A DNA stretch of 64,000 bases from Rubrivivax sp. Lineage in GTDB: Bacteria; Pseudomonadota; Gammaproteobacteria; Burkholderiales; Burkholderiaceae_C. Both the position numbers and the translations under genes were made by a program. Where the stretch lies: the NCBI GenBank assembly GCA_027491255.1, contig JAIXWM010000177.1:1-64000 (forward strand), written 5' to 3'. How positions within the stretch are numbered: the stretch's first letter is position 1; every line of letters starts with the position of its first letter. The notes under the pieces were generated by a model that was given only the letters and a program-made list of their open reading frames with translations, did no database searches and had not been told where the DNA came from. Below, in pieces: positions 1 through 8,941 of the stretch.

Positions 1-113
1 GAAGTCTTATAATATTATGGCACTACATTATGGATCTGCGAGTGGGGTTCAATCCAGACAAGGGCTTACGGCGGGCCAAAGACAGGTACGGGGGAAAAGT
101 TGACAAAGTCGGG

Positions 114-503
114 CTAGGGCGCCGACGCGGGCGCAGGCGCCTCTGCCAGCGCCACCACCGTCCGCGCCAGGAAAGCCAGCATCCCGGGCAGCTCCGACAA
201 CACCGGCAGCAGCCGCAGCTCCACGCCAGGGTGGACGCGGCGGGCCTCTTCCAGCAGCGTAGGCAGGTCACGCTGGACGTGCCCGTTGGCAGCCCAGAAC
301 ACAGGGCAGACGTCGAGCCGGTCCACGCCCGAAGCGAGCTCGGCCAGGACCGTGGGCAGGTCGGGGGACAGGCGCTCGAGGAAGGCGCACCGCACCCGCA
401 GGCCGGGCTCGACGGCCTCGATCTCGCGTGCGAGCGCGTGCAGGCTCTCGCCCCAGGCGGGGTCGCGCGAGCCGTGGGCGAACAGGATCAGGCCGCGTGC
501 CAT
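114..503 (-). CDS. cbiX: CbiX/SirB-type sirohydrochlorin chelatase
   Basis: A 129-residue single-domain chelatase of the CbiX family, which inserts Co2+ or Fe2+ into sirohydrochlorin in the cytoplasm. The N-terminus reads LILFAHGSRDPAW, the family's HGSR metal-site motif, and a second conserved stretch PVFWAANGHVQRDLP lies near residue 67. The length fits the short one-domain form. It is the last gene of the cysI-DUF934-cobA-cbiX run and overlaps the end of cobA by 16 bp. That setting points to iron insertion for the siroheme of CysI rather than to cobalamin synthesis (inference). Metal preference cannot be read from the sequence. Confidence 0.85.
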   Translation of the reverse strand: MARGLILFAHGSRDPAWGESLHALAREIEAVEPGLRVRCAFLERLSPDLPTVLAELASGVDRLDVCPVFWAANGHVQRDLPTLLEEARRVHPGVELRLLPVLSELPGMLAFLARTVVALAEAPAPASAP

Positions 504-1474
504 GCGGGTTCGGGATGGGCTGCTTCGGATCGGTGCGGAGCGGCTGCCGGCGCGGCCTCGGTGTCCCGCGCCAGTGCCTGCAGCCCGCGGACGATGTCGC
601 CGATGATCAGCAGGCCCGGCGCGGCGGCTTCGGTGACGTCGACGGCGGCACGGCCTGCGGGGACTGCGCCGCGCGCGCCCTCGGGCGGGGCGCCGGCCGC
701 GGGCGCGCTCGCCGCGAAGACGGGCGCAGACCCGGTGACCGCGGCAGACGCGGTGACACAGGCCGCGGCGGGCTCAGACAGCTCGGCCGGCGGCTGGGCC
801 AGGGCCTCCAGGGTGCCCAGGCGGTGCTGCTGATCGGCCAGCGTGGCGCGGCGCACGGTGACGGTCGGCGTGTCGGGCGACAGGCCGCCGGCCAGGAGCG
901 CGCGCGCCACCGCCGCCGCGCGCCGGATGCCCATGTAGACCACGAGCGTGAGGCCGCTGCGTGCCAGCGCGGCCCAGTCGGGCTCTTCGCCGCCGGGTTG
1001 GGCGTGGCCGGTGACGAAGGCCACGCCCGGGGCGTGGCGGCGGTCGGTCAGCGACAGGCGCAGGCCCGCGGCGGCGCCGAGCGCGGCACTGATGCCCGGC
1101 ACGACCTCGGCCTGCAGCCCGGCGGCGCGCAGCGCGTCGAGTTCCTCGCCGGCCCGGCCGAAGATCATGGGGTCGCCGCCCTTCAGACGCACCACACGCC
1201 GTCCGGCGCGCGCCTCGTGCACCAGCAGCCGCTCGATGAAGGCCTGGGGCGTGGACGGGCAGCCGCCGCGCTTGCCGACCTCGACGATGCGCGCCCCGGG
1301 ACGGGCGTGTTCGAGGACGCGCCGGTCGACGAGGTCGTCCACCAGCAGCACGTCGGCCTGGGCGATCGCACGCACGGCTTTGAGGGTCAGCAGCTCCGGG
1401 TCGCCCGGGCCGGCGCCGACCAGGAGCACCGGGTGGAGTCCGGCACTCACGCGGCCACCGCCTTGCAAGCCCAT
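488..1474 (-). CDS. cobA: Uroporphyrinogen-III C-methyltransferase with Ala-rich insertion
   Basis: SAM-dependent enzyme making precorrin-2, the siroheme precursor. The SAM-binding loop LLVGAGPGDPELLT (about residues 17-30) and the strongly conserved VVRLKGGDPMIFGRAGEE (94-111) are present, as are VPGISAALGAAA and FVTGH. The start is ATG 1474; an in-frame GTG at 1450 is equally possible. Only the CobA half of CysG is present, with no dehydrogenase domain. About 55 Ala/Pro-rich residues (229-284) interrupt the fold just before the terminal strand APGLLIIGDIV, and an Ala/Pro/His-rich tail follows. The gene is 17 bp downstream of the DUF934 gene and overlaps cbiX. Confidence 0.92.
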   Translation of the reverse strand: MGLQGGGRVSAGLHPVLLVGAGPGDPELLTLKAVRAIAQADVLLVDDLVDRRVLEHARPGARIVEVGKRGGCPSTPQAFIERLLVHEARAGRRVVRLKGGDPMIFGRAGEELDALRAAGLQAEVVPGISAALGAAAGLRLSLTDRRHAPGVAFVTGHAQPGGEEPDWAALARSGLTLVVYMGIRRAAAVARALLAGGLSPDTPTVTVRRATLADQQHRLGTLEALAQPPAELSEPAAACVTASAAVTGSAPVFAASAPAAGAPPEGARGAVPAGRAAVDVTEAAAPGLLIIGDIVRGLQALARDTEAAPAAAPHRSEAAHPEPAWHAA

Positions 1475-1491
1475 GCGACGGCCCACACCGC

Positions 1492-2049
1492 TCACGCCGC
1501 CACCACCTCGCGCCGGAAGCGCGGGCGCGGGTCGATCACGTCGCCCTGGTAGTGGCTGGCGAAGAAGCGCAACGCGCGCTCGGCCGAGTCCAGGCGCTGG
1601 TCGGCGCGCAGCTGCACGGCGTCGAAGCCGGTGCGCTGCAGCAGGGGCAGCATGTCCACCAGCACCTGGCCACCGGCCCGCAGCTCGCCGCGCCATCCCA
1701 GCCGGGCGCGCAAGGTCCGCGCCTGGCTGTAGGCACGACCATCCGTCCACTTCGGGAAGTCGAGCACCAGCAGCTCGAGCCGTGGCAGGTCCGCGCGAAG
1801 CGTCTCGACATCGGCGTCGTTGGGCACGCGCACGCCCAGGCGCGCGCCCGCAGGCAGGCCGTCGGCGCCGCGCAAATGCAGCGCCTGCCACTGCGCCAGC
1901 GTCATCAGGGTGCGGGTGCCGGGCTCGAGCGCGGCATCCTCGGCAGCGCCCTCGGCCAGAGGGCGCCACGGGTCCAGGGCGGGGTCTACGAACTTCATCG
2001 GGGGCTCCAGGGCAGGCAGTTCGCGGCGGGCGTCCAGGGGTGCGCTCAC
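1492..2049 (-). CDS. DUF934 protein, sulfite-reductase companion
   Basis: A 185-residue DUF934 protein. The family is found next to cysI in beta- and gamma-proteobacteria and has no proven enzymatic role. Typical features are TLAQWQAL, the GVRVPNDADVE segment and the C-terminal RPRFRRE motif. The GTG start shares four bases (GTGA) with the cysI stop, so translation is probably coupled. A later ATG before KFVDPALDPW is an alternative start. Genomic association suggests a part in assimilatory sulfite reduction or siroheme delivery. That is inference. Confidence 0.85.
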   Translation of the reverse strand: MSAPLDARRELPALEPPMKFVDPALDPWRPLAEGAAEDAALEPGTRTLMTLAQWQALHLRGADGLPAGARLGVRVPNDADVETLRADLPRLELLVLDFPKWTDGRAYSQARTLRARLGWRGELRAGGQVLVDMLPLLQRTGFDAVQLRADQRLDSAERALRFFASHYQGDVIDPRPRFRREVVAA

Positions 2050-3953
2050 TCTTCGTGCGCCGCCGTCTCGCGCCGCACCGCATCAGCGGCCGCGCGGAAG
2101 GCAGCCACGCCAAGGCGCCGCACGGTGTCGACGAAGCGCTCGGCCGCGGCGCGCTCGCGCAGGTAGGTGTCGATCACCGCCTCCACCGCGTCGGCCACCT
2201 CGTCGGCCGAGAACGAGGGCCCGATCACCTTGCCCGGCACGGCCGCGCCCGACAGCGTCGAGCCATCCGAGCCGCCGAGCGTGATCTGGTACCACTCGCT
2301 GCCGTCCTTGTCGACGCCGAGGATGCCGAGGTGGCCGCTGTGGTGGTGGCCGCAGCTGTTGATGCAGCCGCTGATGTGCAGGTCGAGCTCGCCGATGTCG
2401 TGCTGCAGGTCCAGGTCCTGGTAGCGCTCGGTGATCTCGGCGGCCACGGGTATGGAGCGCGCGTTGGCGAGCGCGCACAGGTCACCGCCGGGGCAGGCGA
2501 TCATGTCGGTCAGCAGGCCGACGTTGGGCGTGGCCAGGCCGAGCGCCCGGGCCTCGGCCCACAGCGCCGGCAGGTCGGCCGCGCGCACCCAGGGCAGCAG
2601 CAGGTTCTGGTCGTGCGAGACGCGCAGCTCGCCGGCGCTGTAGCGCTCGGCCAGCGCGGCGGCGCGCTCCATCTGCTCGGCCGTCACGTCGCCCGGCGGC
2701 AGGCCGGCGCGCTTGAGCGACAGCGTCACCGCGCGCAAGCCGGGAAGTCGGTGCGCGCCGACGTTGCGCTGCAGCCAGCGCTCGTAGCCCGCGGGCGGCG
2801 GGCTGGCGCTGGCGCCCGCGGCGGGTTCGACGTCGTCGACTGCGCCGGCTTCCGCACCAGCACCTGCTGCAGCCCCTGCCCGTACAACGGCATCTGAGAC
2901 GGCACCTGTGCCCAAAGCCGCCTTGGCTTCTGCTGCCGCTTGCGCGTCCGCGCCGGCGAAAAGCGCACCGCCCACCAGCGCAGACGCACCGCCGGCAGTA
3001 CCCCGCTGGCCCCCGGCCACCTCGGCCGGCACGACGAAGCACGCCGCCACGCGATCGAACTCGGCCTGCGGGATCAGGTGCTCGCGCCCGCCGTCCTCGG
3101 CCAGCAACTGCTCGTACTCCTGCCGCACGGCGTCGAAGTAGCGCTCACCCTCGGCCCGCACCAGGATCTTGATGCGCGCCTTGTAGGCGTTGTCGCGCCG
3201 GCCGTAGAGGTTGTAGACGCGCACCACGGCCTCGAGGTAGACGAGGATGTGCTGCCAGGGCACGAACGGATGGGCGAGCGGCGCGATCGTCGGCGTGCGG
3301 CCCATGCCGCCGCCCACGTAGACCTCGAAGCCCACCTGTCCGGCGGCGTCGCGCTTGAGCTGCAGGCCCACGTCGTGCCAGCGGATCGCAGCGCGGTCCT
3401 CGAGCGCGCCGCTGACCGCGACCTTGAACTTGCGCGGCAGGAAGGCGAACTCCGGGTGCAGCGTGCTCCACTGACGCAGCACCTCGCAGTAGGGGCGCGG
3501 GTCGACGATCTCGTCCGGGGCGATGCCGGCCAGCGCGTCGGTGGTGATGTTGCGGATGCAGTTGCCGCTGGTCTGGATGCCGTGCATGTCGACGTCGGCC
3601 AGCAGGTCCATCACGTCGGCGCTGCGCGCGAGCGGGATCCAGTTGAACTGCAGGTTGTGGCGCGTCGTGAAGTGGCCGAAGCCGCCCCGCTCGCGCGGCG
3701 TGCCGGCGTCCTGCAGGTCGAACTCGCGGGCGATGCGCGCGAGCTGGCGCAACTGCGGCGCCGACAGCACCCCGTAGGGCACGGCCACGCGCAGCATCGG
3801 CGCGTGGCGCTGCACGTACCAGCCGTTCTGCAGGCGCAGCGGCTTGAACTCCTCGTCGCCGAGCTCTCCCCTCAGATGGCGCTCGAGCTGGTCGCGGTAC
3901 TGCGCGGCGCGGGCGCGGACGAAACGGCGGTCGAAGTCGGTGTAGGCGTACAT
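2046..3953 (-). CDS. cysI: Sulfite reductase (assimilatory, hemoprotein), CysI-type
   Basis: Reduces sulfite to sulfide with a siroheme-[4Fe-4S] centre. The four cluster cysteines are visible as CPGGDLC (residues 487-493) and GCINSCGHHH (Cys530 and Cys534). The siroheme-contact regions RERGGFGHFTTRHNLQFNW and TSGNCIRN are intact. The start at ATG 3953 gives MYAYTDFDRRF, the normal N-terminus of this family; longer in-frame starts run into the cysB leader. About residues 312-388 are an Ala/Gly-rich low-complexity stretch between the two ferredoxin-reductase-like halves, much longer than the family's usual linker. It is the first gene of the operon and divergent from cysB. Confidence 0.95.
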   Translation of the reverse strand: MYAYTDFDRRFVRARAAQYRDQLERHLRGELGDEEFKPLRLQNGWYVQRHAPMLRVAVPYGVLSAPQLRQLARIAREFDLQDAGTPRERGGFGHFTTRHNLQFNWIPLARSADVMDLLADVDMHGIQTSGNCIRNITTDALAGIAPDEIVDPRPYCEVLRQWSTLHPEFAFLPRKFKVAVSGALEDRAAIRWHDVGLQLKRDAAGQVGFEVYVGGGMGRTPTIAPLAHPFVPWQHILVYLEAVVRVYNLYGRRDNAYKARIKILVRAEGERYFDAVRQEYEQLLAEDGGREHLIPQAEFDRVAACFVVPAEVAGGQRGTAGGASALVGGALFAGADAQAAAEAKAALGTGAVSDAVVRAGAAAGAGAEAGAVDDVEPAAGASASPPPAGYERWLQRNVGAHRLPGLRAVTLSLKRAGLPPGDVTAEQMERAAALAERYSAGELRVSHDQNLLLPWVRAADLPALWAEARALGLATPNVGLLTDMIACPGGDLCALANARSIPVAAEITERYQDLDLQHDIGELDLHISGCINSCGHHHSGHLGILGVDKDGSEWYQITLGGSDGSTLSGAAVPGKVIGPSFSADEVADAVEAVIDTYLRERAAAERFVDTVRRLGVAAFRAAADAVRRETAAHEE

Positions 3954-4124
3954 GGCTGGCGCCCAGTCTAGGAGCCGCCCCCCAGCACCGGAACGAAGGA
4001 ACTCGCCTATGCTCATGCGGGAAACACATGAGCCCGCAGGCGCGCCTGCCGCCCTCATGCGCACAGCGCATCAGCAAAGACAACTTGCTTCTTTGGACCC
4101 TCGCCCCCGCGTGCGGAGAATCCG
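3954..4124. promoter_or_regulatory. cysI / cysB divergent intergenic region
   Basis: These 171 bp separate the divergent cysI and cysB starts and must hold both promoters. CysB homologues bind upstream of cys operons and of their own gene, so this is the expected operator (family knowledge). No convincing -35/-10 pair or well-conserved CysB palindrome was seen. Just before cysB, GGAGAA lies a few bases upstream of ATG 4125 and supports that start. Confidence 0.4.
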
Positions 4125-5099
4125 ATGGCCGAACTGCCCGCAATGAACTTCCAGCAACTGCGATCCGTGCGCGAGACCGTGCGCCAGGGCTACAACCTGA
4201 CCCAGGTGGCCGAGGCGCTGCACACCTCGCAACCCGGGGTCAGCCGGCAGATCAAGGAGCTCGAGGACGAGCTCGGCGTCGAGCTCTTCGTGCGCGCCGG
4301 CCGACGGCTGCTGGGGCTGACGCCACCCGGGCAGGCCATGCTGCCCATCGTCGAGCGCTTGCTGCAGGAGGCCGAGAACCTCAAGCGCGCCGGCGCCGAG
4401 TTCGCCGACCGCGAGCACGGGCTGCTGACGGTGGCGGCCACGCACACCCAGGCACGCTACGCGCTGCCCACCGCGGTGCGGGACTTCCGCCTCGCCCACC
4501 CCGGCGTCACGCTGCACCTGCAGCAGGGCTCGCCCACGCAGATCGCGCAGCAGCTGCTCGAGGGCCAGGCCGACATCGGCATCGCCACCGAGACCCTGGC
4601 CGAGGTGCCCGGCCTCGTGACGCTGCCCTGCTACCGCTGGACCCACGTCGTCGTCGTGCCCGCCGGCCACGCGCTGGCCGAGGAGGCGGCCGCAGGCCGG
4701 ACGCTGACGCTCGCGCGCCTGGCGCAGTTCCCGCTCGTCACCTACGAGCCTGGCTACGCCGGCCGGCGCAAGATCGACGCCGCCTTCGCGCGCGAAGGCC
4801 TGGCGCCCGAGATCGCGCTGGCCGCCATGGACACCGACGTCATCAAGACCTATGTCGAGCTCGGCATCGGCGTGGGCATCATCGCCTCGGTCGGCTACGA
4901 CGAGCAGCGCGACAGCAGCCTCGTCGCCCTGGACGCGCGCCACCTGTTCGCCGTCAACACCACGCGCGTGGCCGTCAAGCGCAACGCCTGGCTGCGCGGC
5001 TACGCCTACGCCTTCATCCACACCTTCGCGCCGTCGCTGACACGCGAGGTCGTCGAGCGCGCGCTCTGCGCGGAGCCGGGGCAGGACGGGGGGCTTTGA
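4125..5099 (+). CDS. cysB: CysB-type LysR-family transcriptional regulator
   Basis: Sulfur-assimilation activator that senses O-acetylserine or related inducers in family members. The N-terminal helix-turn-helix covers about residues 26-48 (LTQVAEALHTSQPGVSRQIK). The effector domain has the CysB hallmarks QGSPTQIAQQLLEGQADIG, LPCYRWTH and TYVELGIGVGIIA. Many homologues begin at MNFQQLRSVRE (ATG 4143 here). The GGAGAA ribosome site instead favours ATG 4125, six codons earlier. The last 119 bp are duplicated at 14102-14220. The gene is intact, and a strong palindromic terminator follows the stop. Confidence 0.93.
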   Translation: MAELPAMNFQQLRSVRETVRQGYNLTQVAEALHTSQPGVSRQIKELEDELGVELFVRAGRRLLGLTPPGQAMLPIVERLLQEAENLKRAGAEFADREHGLLTVAATHTQARYALPTAVRDFRLAHPGVTLHLQQGSPTQIAQQLLEGQADIGIATETLAEVPGLVTLPCYRWTHVVVVPAGHALAEEAAAGRTLTLARLAQFPLVTYEPGYAGRRKIDAAFAREGLAPEIALAAMDTDVIKTYVELGIGVGIIASVGYDEQRDSSLVALDARHLFAVNTTRVAVKRNAWLRGYAYAFIHTFAPSLTREVVERALCAEPGQDGGL

Positions 5100-5331
5100 G
5101 CACCTGGGGCCCAGGGGCCGTGCCGGCGCGCCGGCACGGCAGGTCACAGGCGCGGGACGGACCACACGCAACGCTTGGGAGGACCCGGGTTCCTCACCTG
5201 ACGCCAGGGCAGCCTCTGCCTGCGATGGGAGGGTGCGGCCAGCCTCACCTGGCCAGGGGTCTCCTTGTCGTCACGGAGTTTGGATGCCCCATGTCAGTTC
5301 GGGCTGAGCCTCAGGGCGAACGGCCTTCTTT
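4981..5331 (+). repeat. 351-bp direct repeat, copy A (cysB 3' end plus flank)
   Basis: Copy A covers the last 40 codons of cysB and 232 bp beyond the stop. Copy B lies at 14102-14451 in the same orientation. By hand alignment they differ at about 24 positions including one indel, near 93 % identity. Only four differences fall in the coding part: three synonymous and one Val-to-Ile. The match stops abruptly after CCTTCTTT in both copies. The 9 kb between them forms the island. Confidence 0.9.
5117..5140 (+). terminator. cysB terminator palindrome
   Basis: A perfect 24-bp palindrome (arms GCCGTGCCGGCG and CGCCGGCACGGC) begins 17 bp after the cysB stop. It has no T-run, so it is either a factor-assisted terminator or a bidirectional hairpin. 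Copy B retains it at 14238-14259 with one mismatch in an arm. Confidence 0.55.
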
Positions 5332-5632
5332 GGGCTCCGGGGCTCAGCATGCCAGCGCAGTCGACAGCCGAAGACCACGGATCCAGGGGCAATTTGCGCG
5401 CCGGACGGCCGACGAAAGCTCGGCGGCGTTGAGCGTGCTCGACGCAACCATGAGGCGCGCTTACGCGCCGAAGTGCGCAGAGCGTTCTTGCCCCGTCGAC
5501 GATAAGTGCGACTCACGTCTGCGGGAGCCCATGCCACCGATCCGCGAACTGCGCTGCTGTGGACCTCAGCGGCGTCGAGATTCCGAACGTCACGGACCTC
5601 TTGCAGGCAGAGCTGAGGCCCGGTTGCGGGCG
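5332..5632. other. Non-coding left edge of the island
   Basis: About 300 bp between repeat copy A and the first island gene. Reading frames here are short, lack family features and overlap the repeat, so no gene is called. No transposase or integrase remnant was recognised. Confidence 0.4.
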
Positions 5633-6649
5633 TCATTCGAACTCAATGTCCTGTCCTTCGAGCAGCCCCTTGAGGTAACCGATGGCGAACAGTCGCCCCA
5701 TGGTCTCATACCCCGCGGCCATCGTGTTCTTTCCGGCCAGGCCGGCGTCGAACTGCTGCTCGCCCGCCATCGCCGGCACGTGATCCACGCGGATGTAGGC
5801 ATCGACGCCAGCATCGGCGTAGACCTTGAGCAGCCCCCGCATATCGCTCGGCCCGTCGTCGTGGAACGTCTCGTGAAAGTGTTCGCTCGTGCCAGCGACG
5901 TCGCGCCAGTGGATGAAGGGCATGCGGTGGGCCCAGCGCCGGGCCAGCGGCGCCACGCCGGCCTGCCCGCAATCGGGCATCAGGCCGAAAGTGGCCTGGC
6001 AGAAGGTGATGCCATGACTGGGCCCATCAAACAAGGACATGGCAAGGTCGAAGGCACCTGCGGTGGCGAAGATGCGACCGACGCCGCGCATCTCGGGCAC
6101 GGGTGGATCATCGGGGTGGAGCCCCATCTGCACGCCGCACTCCGCTGCAAGGGGCGCGACCCGTTCGATGAAGTACGTGTAGTTGTCCCAGACTTGCTCC
6201 TGGGTGAGCCGCCCGACGCCTTCGAGCGGCGCTGCATCGCGCACCAGGGCGTGGTCGTACTCGGTGGACCAGGCACCGCCGCGAATGGGCTTGTCCACAG
6301 CGGTGCGGCCCCAGTTCATGCCCACCATCCAGTTGTAGCAAAGCAGCCGGATGCCGAGTTGCCCCATGTTCCGGATCATCCGCTGGTAGGCCTCGATGTC
6401 CGCATCGCGCCCGGGCAGCCCCTGCTTGATGCGGCTCATGTCCATCTGGTCGCCTTCAAGCCCGGCCAGATGCAGGCCTTGCGACGCGAACGCAGCCTGC
6501 GACGCACGCAGCGTGTCGATGTCGCTCGGCGGCGGCGCGCCGGTCAGGTCCGGGTGCAGCTTGACGATGGCGTGGCGCACACCCATCTGGCGTGCGAGAT
6601 CCCAGCGGCGGTCGGGCCGCGCGGGCAGCATGTCGGCGATGCGGATCAT
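5633..6649 (-). CDS. Mannonate dehydratase-like TIM-barrel protein (short form)
   Basis: A 338-residue xylose-isomerase-like TIM barrel closest in motifs to UxuA, which dehydrates D-mannonate to 2-keto-3-deoxygluconate. Family segments are ERVAPLAAECGVQMGLHPDD (about 160-180), GITFCQATFG with the candidate metal-ligand Cys, and PFIHWRDVAGTSEHFHETFHDDG. Canonical UxuA is longer; this copy lacks some of the insertions. The C-terminus ends in IGYLKGLLEG, as in the second copy at 10095. It is the last gene of the island's minus-strand run, 100 bp after a Bug gene. Substrate is uncertain: it may act on a related aldonate or uronate derivative. Confidence 0.75.
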   Translation of the reverse strand: MIRIADMLPARPDRRWDLARQMGVRHAIVKLHPDLTGAPPPSDIDTLRASQAAFASQGLHLAGLEGDQMDMSRIKQGLPGRDADIEAYQRMIRNMGQLGIRLLCYNWMVGMNWGRTAVDKPIRGGAWSTEYDHALVRDAAPLEGVGRLTQEQVWDNYTYFIERVAPLAAECGVQMGLHPDDPPVPEMRGVGRIFATAGAFDLAMSLFDGPSHGITFCQATFGLMPDCGQAGVAPLARRWAHRMPFIHWRDVAGTSEHFHETFHDDGPSDMRGLLKVYADAGVDAYIRVDHVPAMAGEQQFDAGLAGKNTMAAGYETMGRLFAIGYLKGLLEGQDIEFE

Positions 6650-6749
6650 TCCGGGGATATCACCGTATGTTCGATATCTCCTGGAACAGTCAGGACCATG
6701 GAGAGCGGAGGCGTCGGATCACGCGGTCGGCCTGCCCGACAAAGCGGAC

Positions 6750-7712
6750 TCAATTGCTGTCCTTGATGCCGGTGGCCTGGATCAGCCGGGCGTTACGTTC
6801 ATTCACCTCCCGCAAGAAAGCCTCGAACTCAGCTGGAGTACTGGCAACGATGTCATCAGTCGGGAATAGATTCTTGAATTCATCAGTTTTCAGGAACGCG
6901 ACCAGATGCTCGTTGATCTTGCGGATGATGTCGACCGGCGTACCGGTCGGAAGCAACAGACCGATGAAGTTGATACCCTGATACCCAGGCAGGTTAGCGG
7001 CCTCTGCCACTGTGGGCACCTGAGGCAAGGCGCCAGACCGACGCCCACCGGTATTCGCCAACACCTTGAGACGGCCTGATTCGACATGGGGCCTGGCTGC
7101 GAACAGGGTCGTGAGGCCCATGTCCACCTGCCCTCCCAGCAATGCGTTGATCACAGGAGCGTCGCCGGTGTAAGGCACGAGCACCAGGTCGGTCTTGGCC
7201 ATGTGGTTCAGCAGCGCCAGTGCCAGATGCGCAAGCCCGCCGTTGCCCGAGTGCGCCGCGGTGACGACCTTGCCTGCTCGTGCAATGTTCAGCACATCGC
7301 CCAGAGATTCCGCTGGGAATGACTTATTGACGGTGATGACTGTGGGAAAGCTGACTACAAGCGAGACCGCAGCGAAGTCCTTGATTGGGTCAAAGGACGC
7401 CTTGCGCAAATGCGGCAGGATCGTCGACGGCCCTGGCCCAGTCATCAGCCATGTGTATCCGTCAGGCGCCGACTTGGCCACGAACTCCGCGCCAATACCG
7501 CCGCCCGCACCGGTCCTGTTCTCGACGACGATGGATTGCCCCAGCGAACGCTGCAGCGCCTTGGCAATCGCACGAGCCGCAAGATCCGTCGGGCCGCCCA
7601 CTGCCACTGGAACCACCAAACGGACAGGTCGGTTCGGATACGGCTGTGCATGAGCACTCACACTCATAAGGCTGACGAGTGCGATCGCCGCAGTGATGAA
7701 AATAGATTTCAC
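6750..7712 (-). CDS. Bug-family (TctC) periplasmic receptor 1
   Basis: A 320-residue secreted solute receptor. A signal peptide spans residues 1-22 (LVSLMSVSAHAQ), then come the family blocks PNRPVRLVVPVAVGGPTDLAAR, GAGGGIGAEFVAKSAPDGYT and VPYTGDAPVINALLGGQVD. The start is GTG 7712. Bug proteins normally bind carboxylates for TctAB-type transporters, but no tctA or tctB lies in this window. It sits between the two UxuA-like genes, so its ligand is probably the acid that they process (inference). Confidence 0.88.
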   Translation of the reverse strand: MKSIFITAAIALVSLMSVSAHAQPYPNRPVRLVVPVAVGGPTDLAARAIAKALQRSLGQSIVVENRTGAGGGIGAEFVAKSAPDGYTWLMTGPGPSTILPHLRKASFDPIKDFAAVSLVVSFPTVITVNKSFPAESLGDVLNIARAGKVVTAAHSGNGGLAHLALALLNHMAKTDLVLVPYTGDAPVINALLGGQVDMGLTTLFAARPHVESGRLKVLANTGGRRSGALPQVPTVAEAANLPGYQGINFIGLLLPTGTPVDIIRKINEHLVAFLKTDEFKNLFPTDDIVASTPAEFEAFLREVNERNARLIQATGIKDSN

Positions 7713-7894
7713 TCTACGCCTTTACATTGCCCGAGACAGTATCGACAAACTGGCCGACGTTGATGACTCGTTCGCCCGTCGCTTGCAACATCGTCAAGTG
7801 GCTTATTGATCGCCCTGGAACCTGCTGCAACGGTCTCTGCAGTTGGACGATGCCCTGGGATTCAACACCAGCTCCGGTGAATCCGATGGGTCGA

Positions 7895-8872
7895 TCACTC
7901 CGGCTTGATGTTTGCCGCCTTCACAGCCCGGCTCCAGCGCGGGTACTCCCGCGCAAAGAGTTCGTTTATTTCTTGTGTAGTGCCTTCGGGAACCTCTCCA
8001 GTCTGCGCGATGATCTTTCTCACTTCTGGCGTCTGGAGGGCACGTTGCAGTGCGTCGGAGAGCTTCGCAACCCGGTCCGCCGGAGTGCCGCTGCGCACAA
8101 GGAATGCGAACCATCCAGTGACATCGAACCCCTCTACACCCGACTCTGCAAAAGTGGGGATATTCGGCATCGAGGCGGGCCTTCTCAATGTGGACGAGGC
8201 AATGCCGATGATCTTTCCGCTAGCGATGTGCTGATTTACCTCGATGGGTGACAAGAATGCAGCACTGACCTGTCCACCGATCAGATCTCTGATCGACTGT
8301 CCTCCACCCTGATAGGGAATTGGAACAATGTCAGCGCCGGTCGCCTGCTCGAGCATTTCCCCGGTCATGTGCGTGATGGATCCAGTTCCCGACGTTGCGT
8401 AGGTGATCTGGCCGGGACGACTCTTGGCCAAGCGAATGAACTCGGCAGGCGTGCGCACATTGAGCGACGGGTGCACGACCAAGACAAGTGGTGCGAGCTG
8501 CAGCAATCCCAAGGGCATGAAGTCCTTCGGCCCATCATAAGGTAGCTTTGCAGACACCGACTGCGTGATGATGAAGGGTACGGCCACGAAGGTAATCGTG
8601 TATCCATCCGCCTGAGCCTTGGCACCCTCAGCAGTACCGATGACCCCGCCACCACCAGGCTTGTTCTCGACGATCATCGGCTGACCGAGAATTTCACTCA
8701 TCCGCTTGCTCACGGTACGGGTTAGAGTATCTCCAGCACCACCCGCAGCATAGGGAACGATCACTCGGATAGGCTTGCTTGGAAAATCGTTGGCATACGC
8801 ATTCGTACAGAACGAAACCGCCATCATCGAGCCCGAAAAAAGAGCCGTCAACTTCCTTAGAAGAGTGTTCAT
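7895..8872 (-). CDS. Bug-family (TctC) periplasmic receptor 2
   Basis: A 325-residue receptor with a cleavable signal peptide (to about residue 27, TNAYANDFPSKP). The Bug blocks RVIVPYAAGGAGDTLTR, GGGVIGTAEGAKAQADGYT and VPIPYQGGGQSIRDLIGGQV are present. AAGGAG stands six bases before ATG 8872 and fixes the start. It is clearly diverged from its neighbour at 6750, so the pair is not a recent tandem duplication. Base composition is lower in GC than outside the island. Confidence 0.88.
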   Translation of the reverse strand: MNTLLRKLTALFSGSMMAVSFCTNAYANDFPSKPIRVIVPYAAGGAGDTLTRTVSKRMSEILGQPMIVENKPGGGGVIGTAEGAKAQADGYTITFVAVPFIITQSVSAKLPYDGPKDFMPLGLLQLAPLVLVVHPSLNVRTPAEFIRLAKSRPGQITYATSGTGSITHMTGEMLEQATGADIVPIPYQGGGQSIRDLIGGQVSAAFLSPIEVNQHIASGKIIGIASSTLRRPASMPNIPTFAESGVEGFDVTGWFAFLVRSGTPADRVAKLSDALQRALQTPEVRKIIAQTGEVPEGTTQEINELFAREYPRWSRAVKAANIKPE

Positions 8873-8941
8873 GGTATCTCCTTTGCTGTTGATCTACCTG
8901 CGCCTGCTGATGAACTCATGTTGCCCACGATCTGTGGGTTT

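Noticed and set aside
1..113. AT-rich first 40 bases with a TATAAT-like hexamer
   Set aside because: No matching -35, and the downstream gene on that strand is outside the window or absent; not enough to call a promoter.
5271..5636. A 121-residue minus-strand frame at the left edge of the island
   Set aside because: No recognisable family features, overlaps direct-repeat copy A, and lacks a ribosome site; treated as non-coding.
4028..6766. A 912-residue open frame on the plus strand across cysB, the repeat and the first UxuA-like gene
   Set aside because: It overlaps cysB in another frame, is Arg/Pro-rich without family motifs, and runs antisense through a clear UxuA homologue; a GC-rich shadow.
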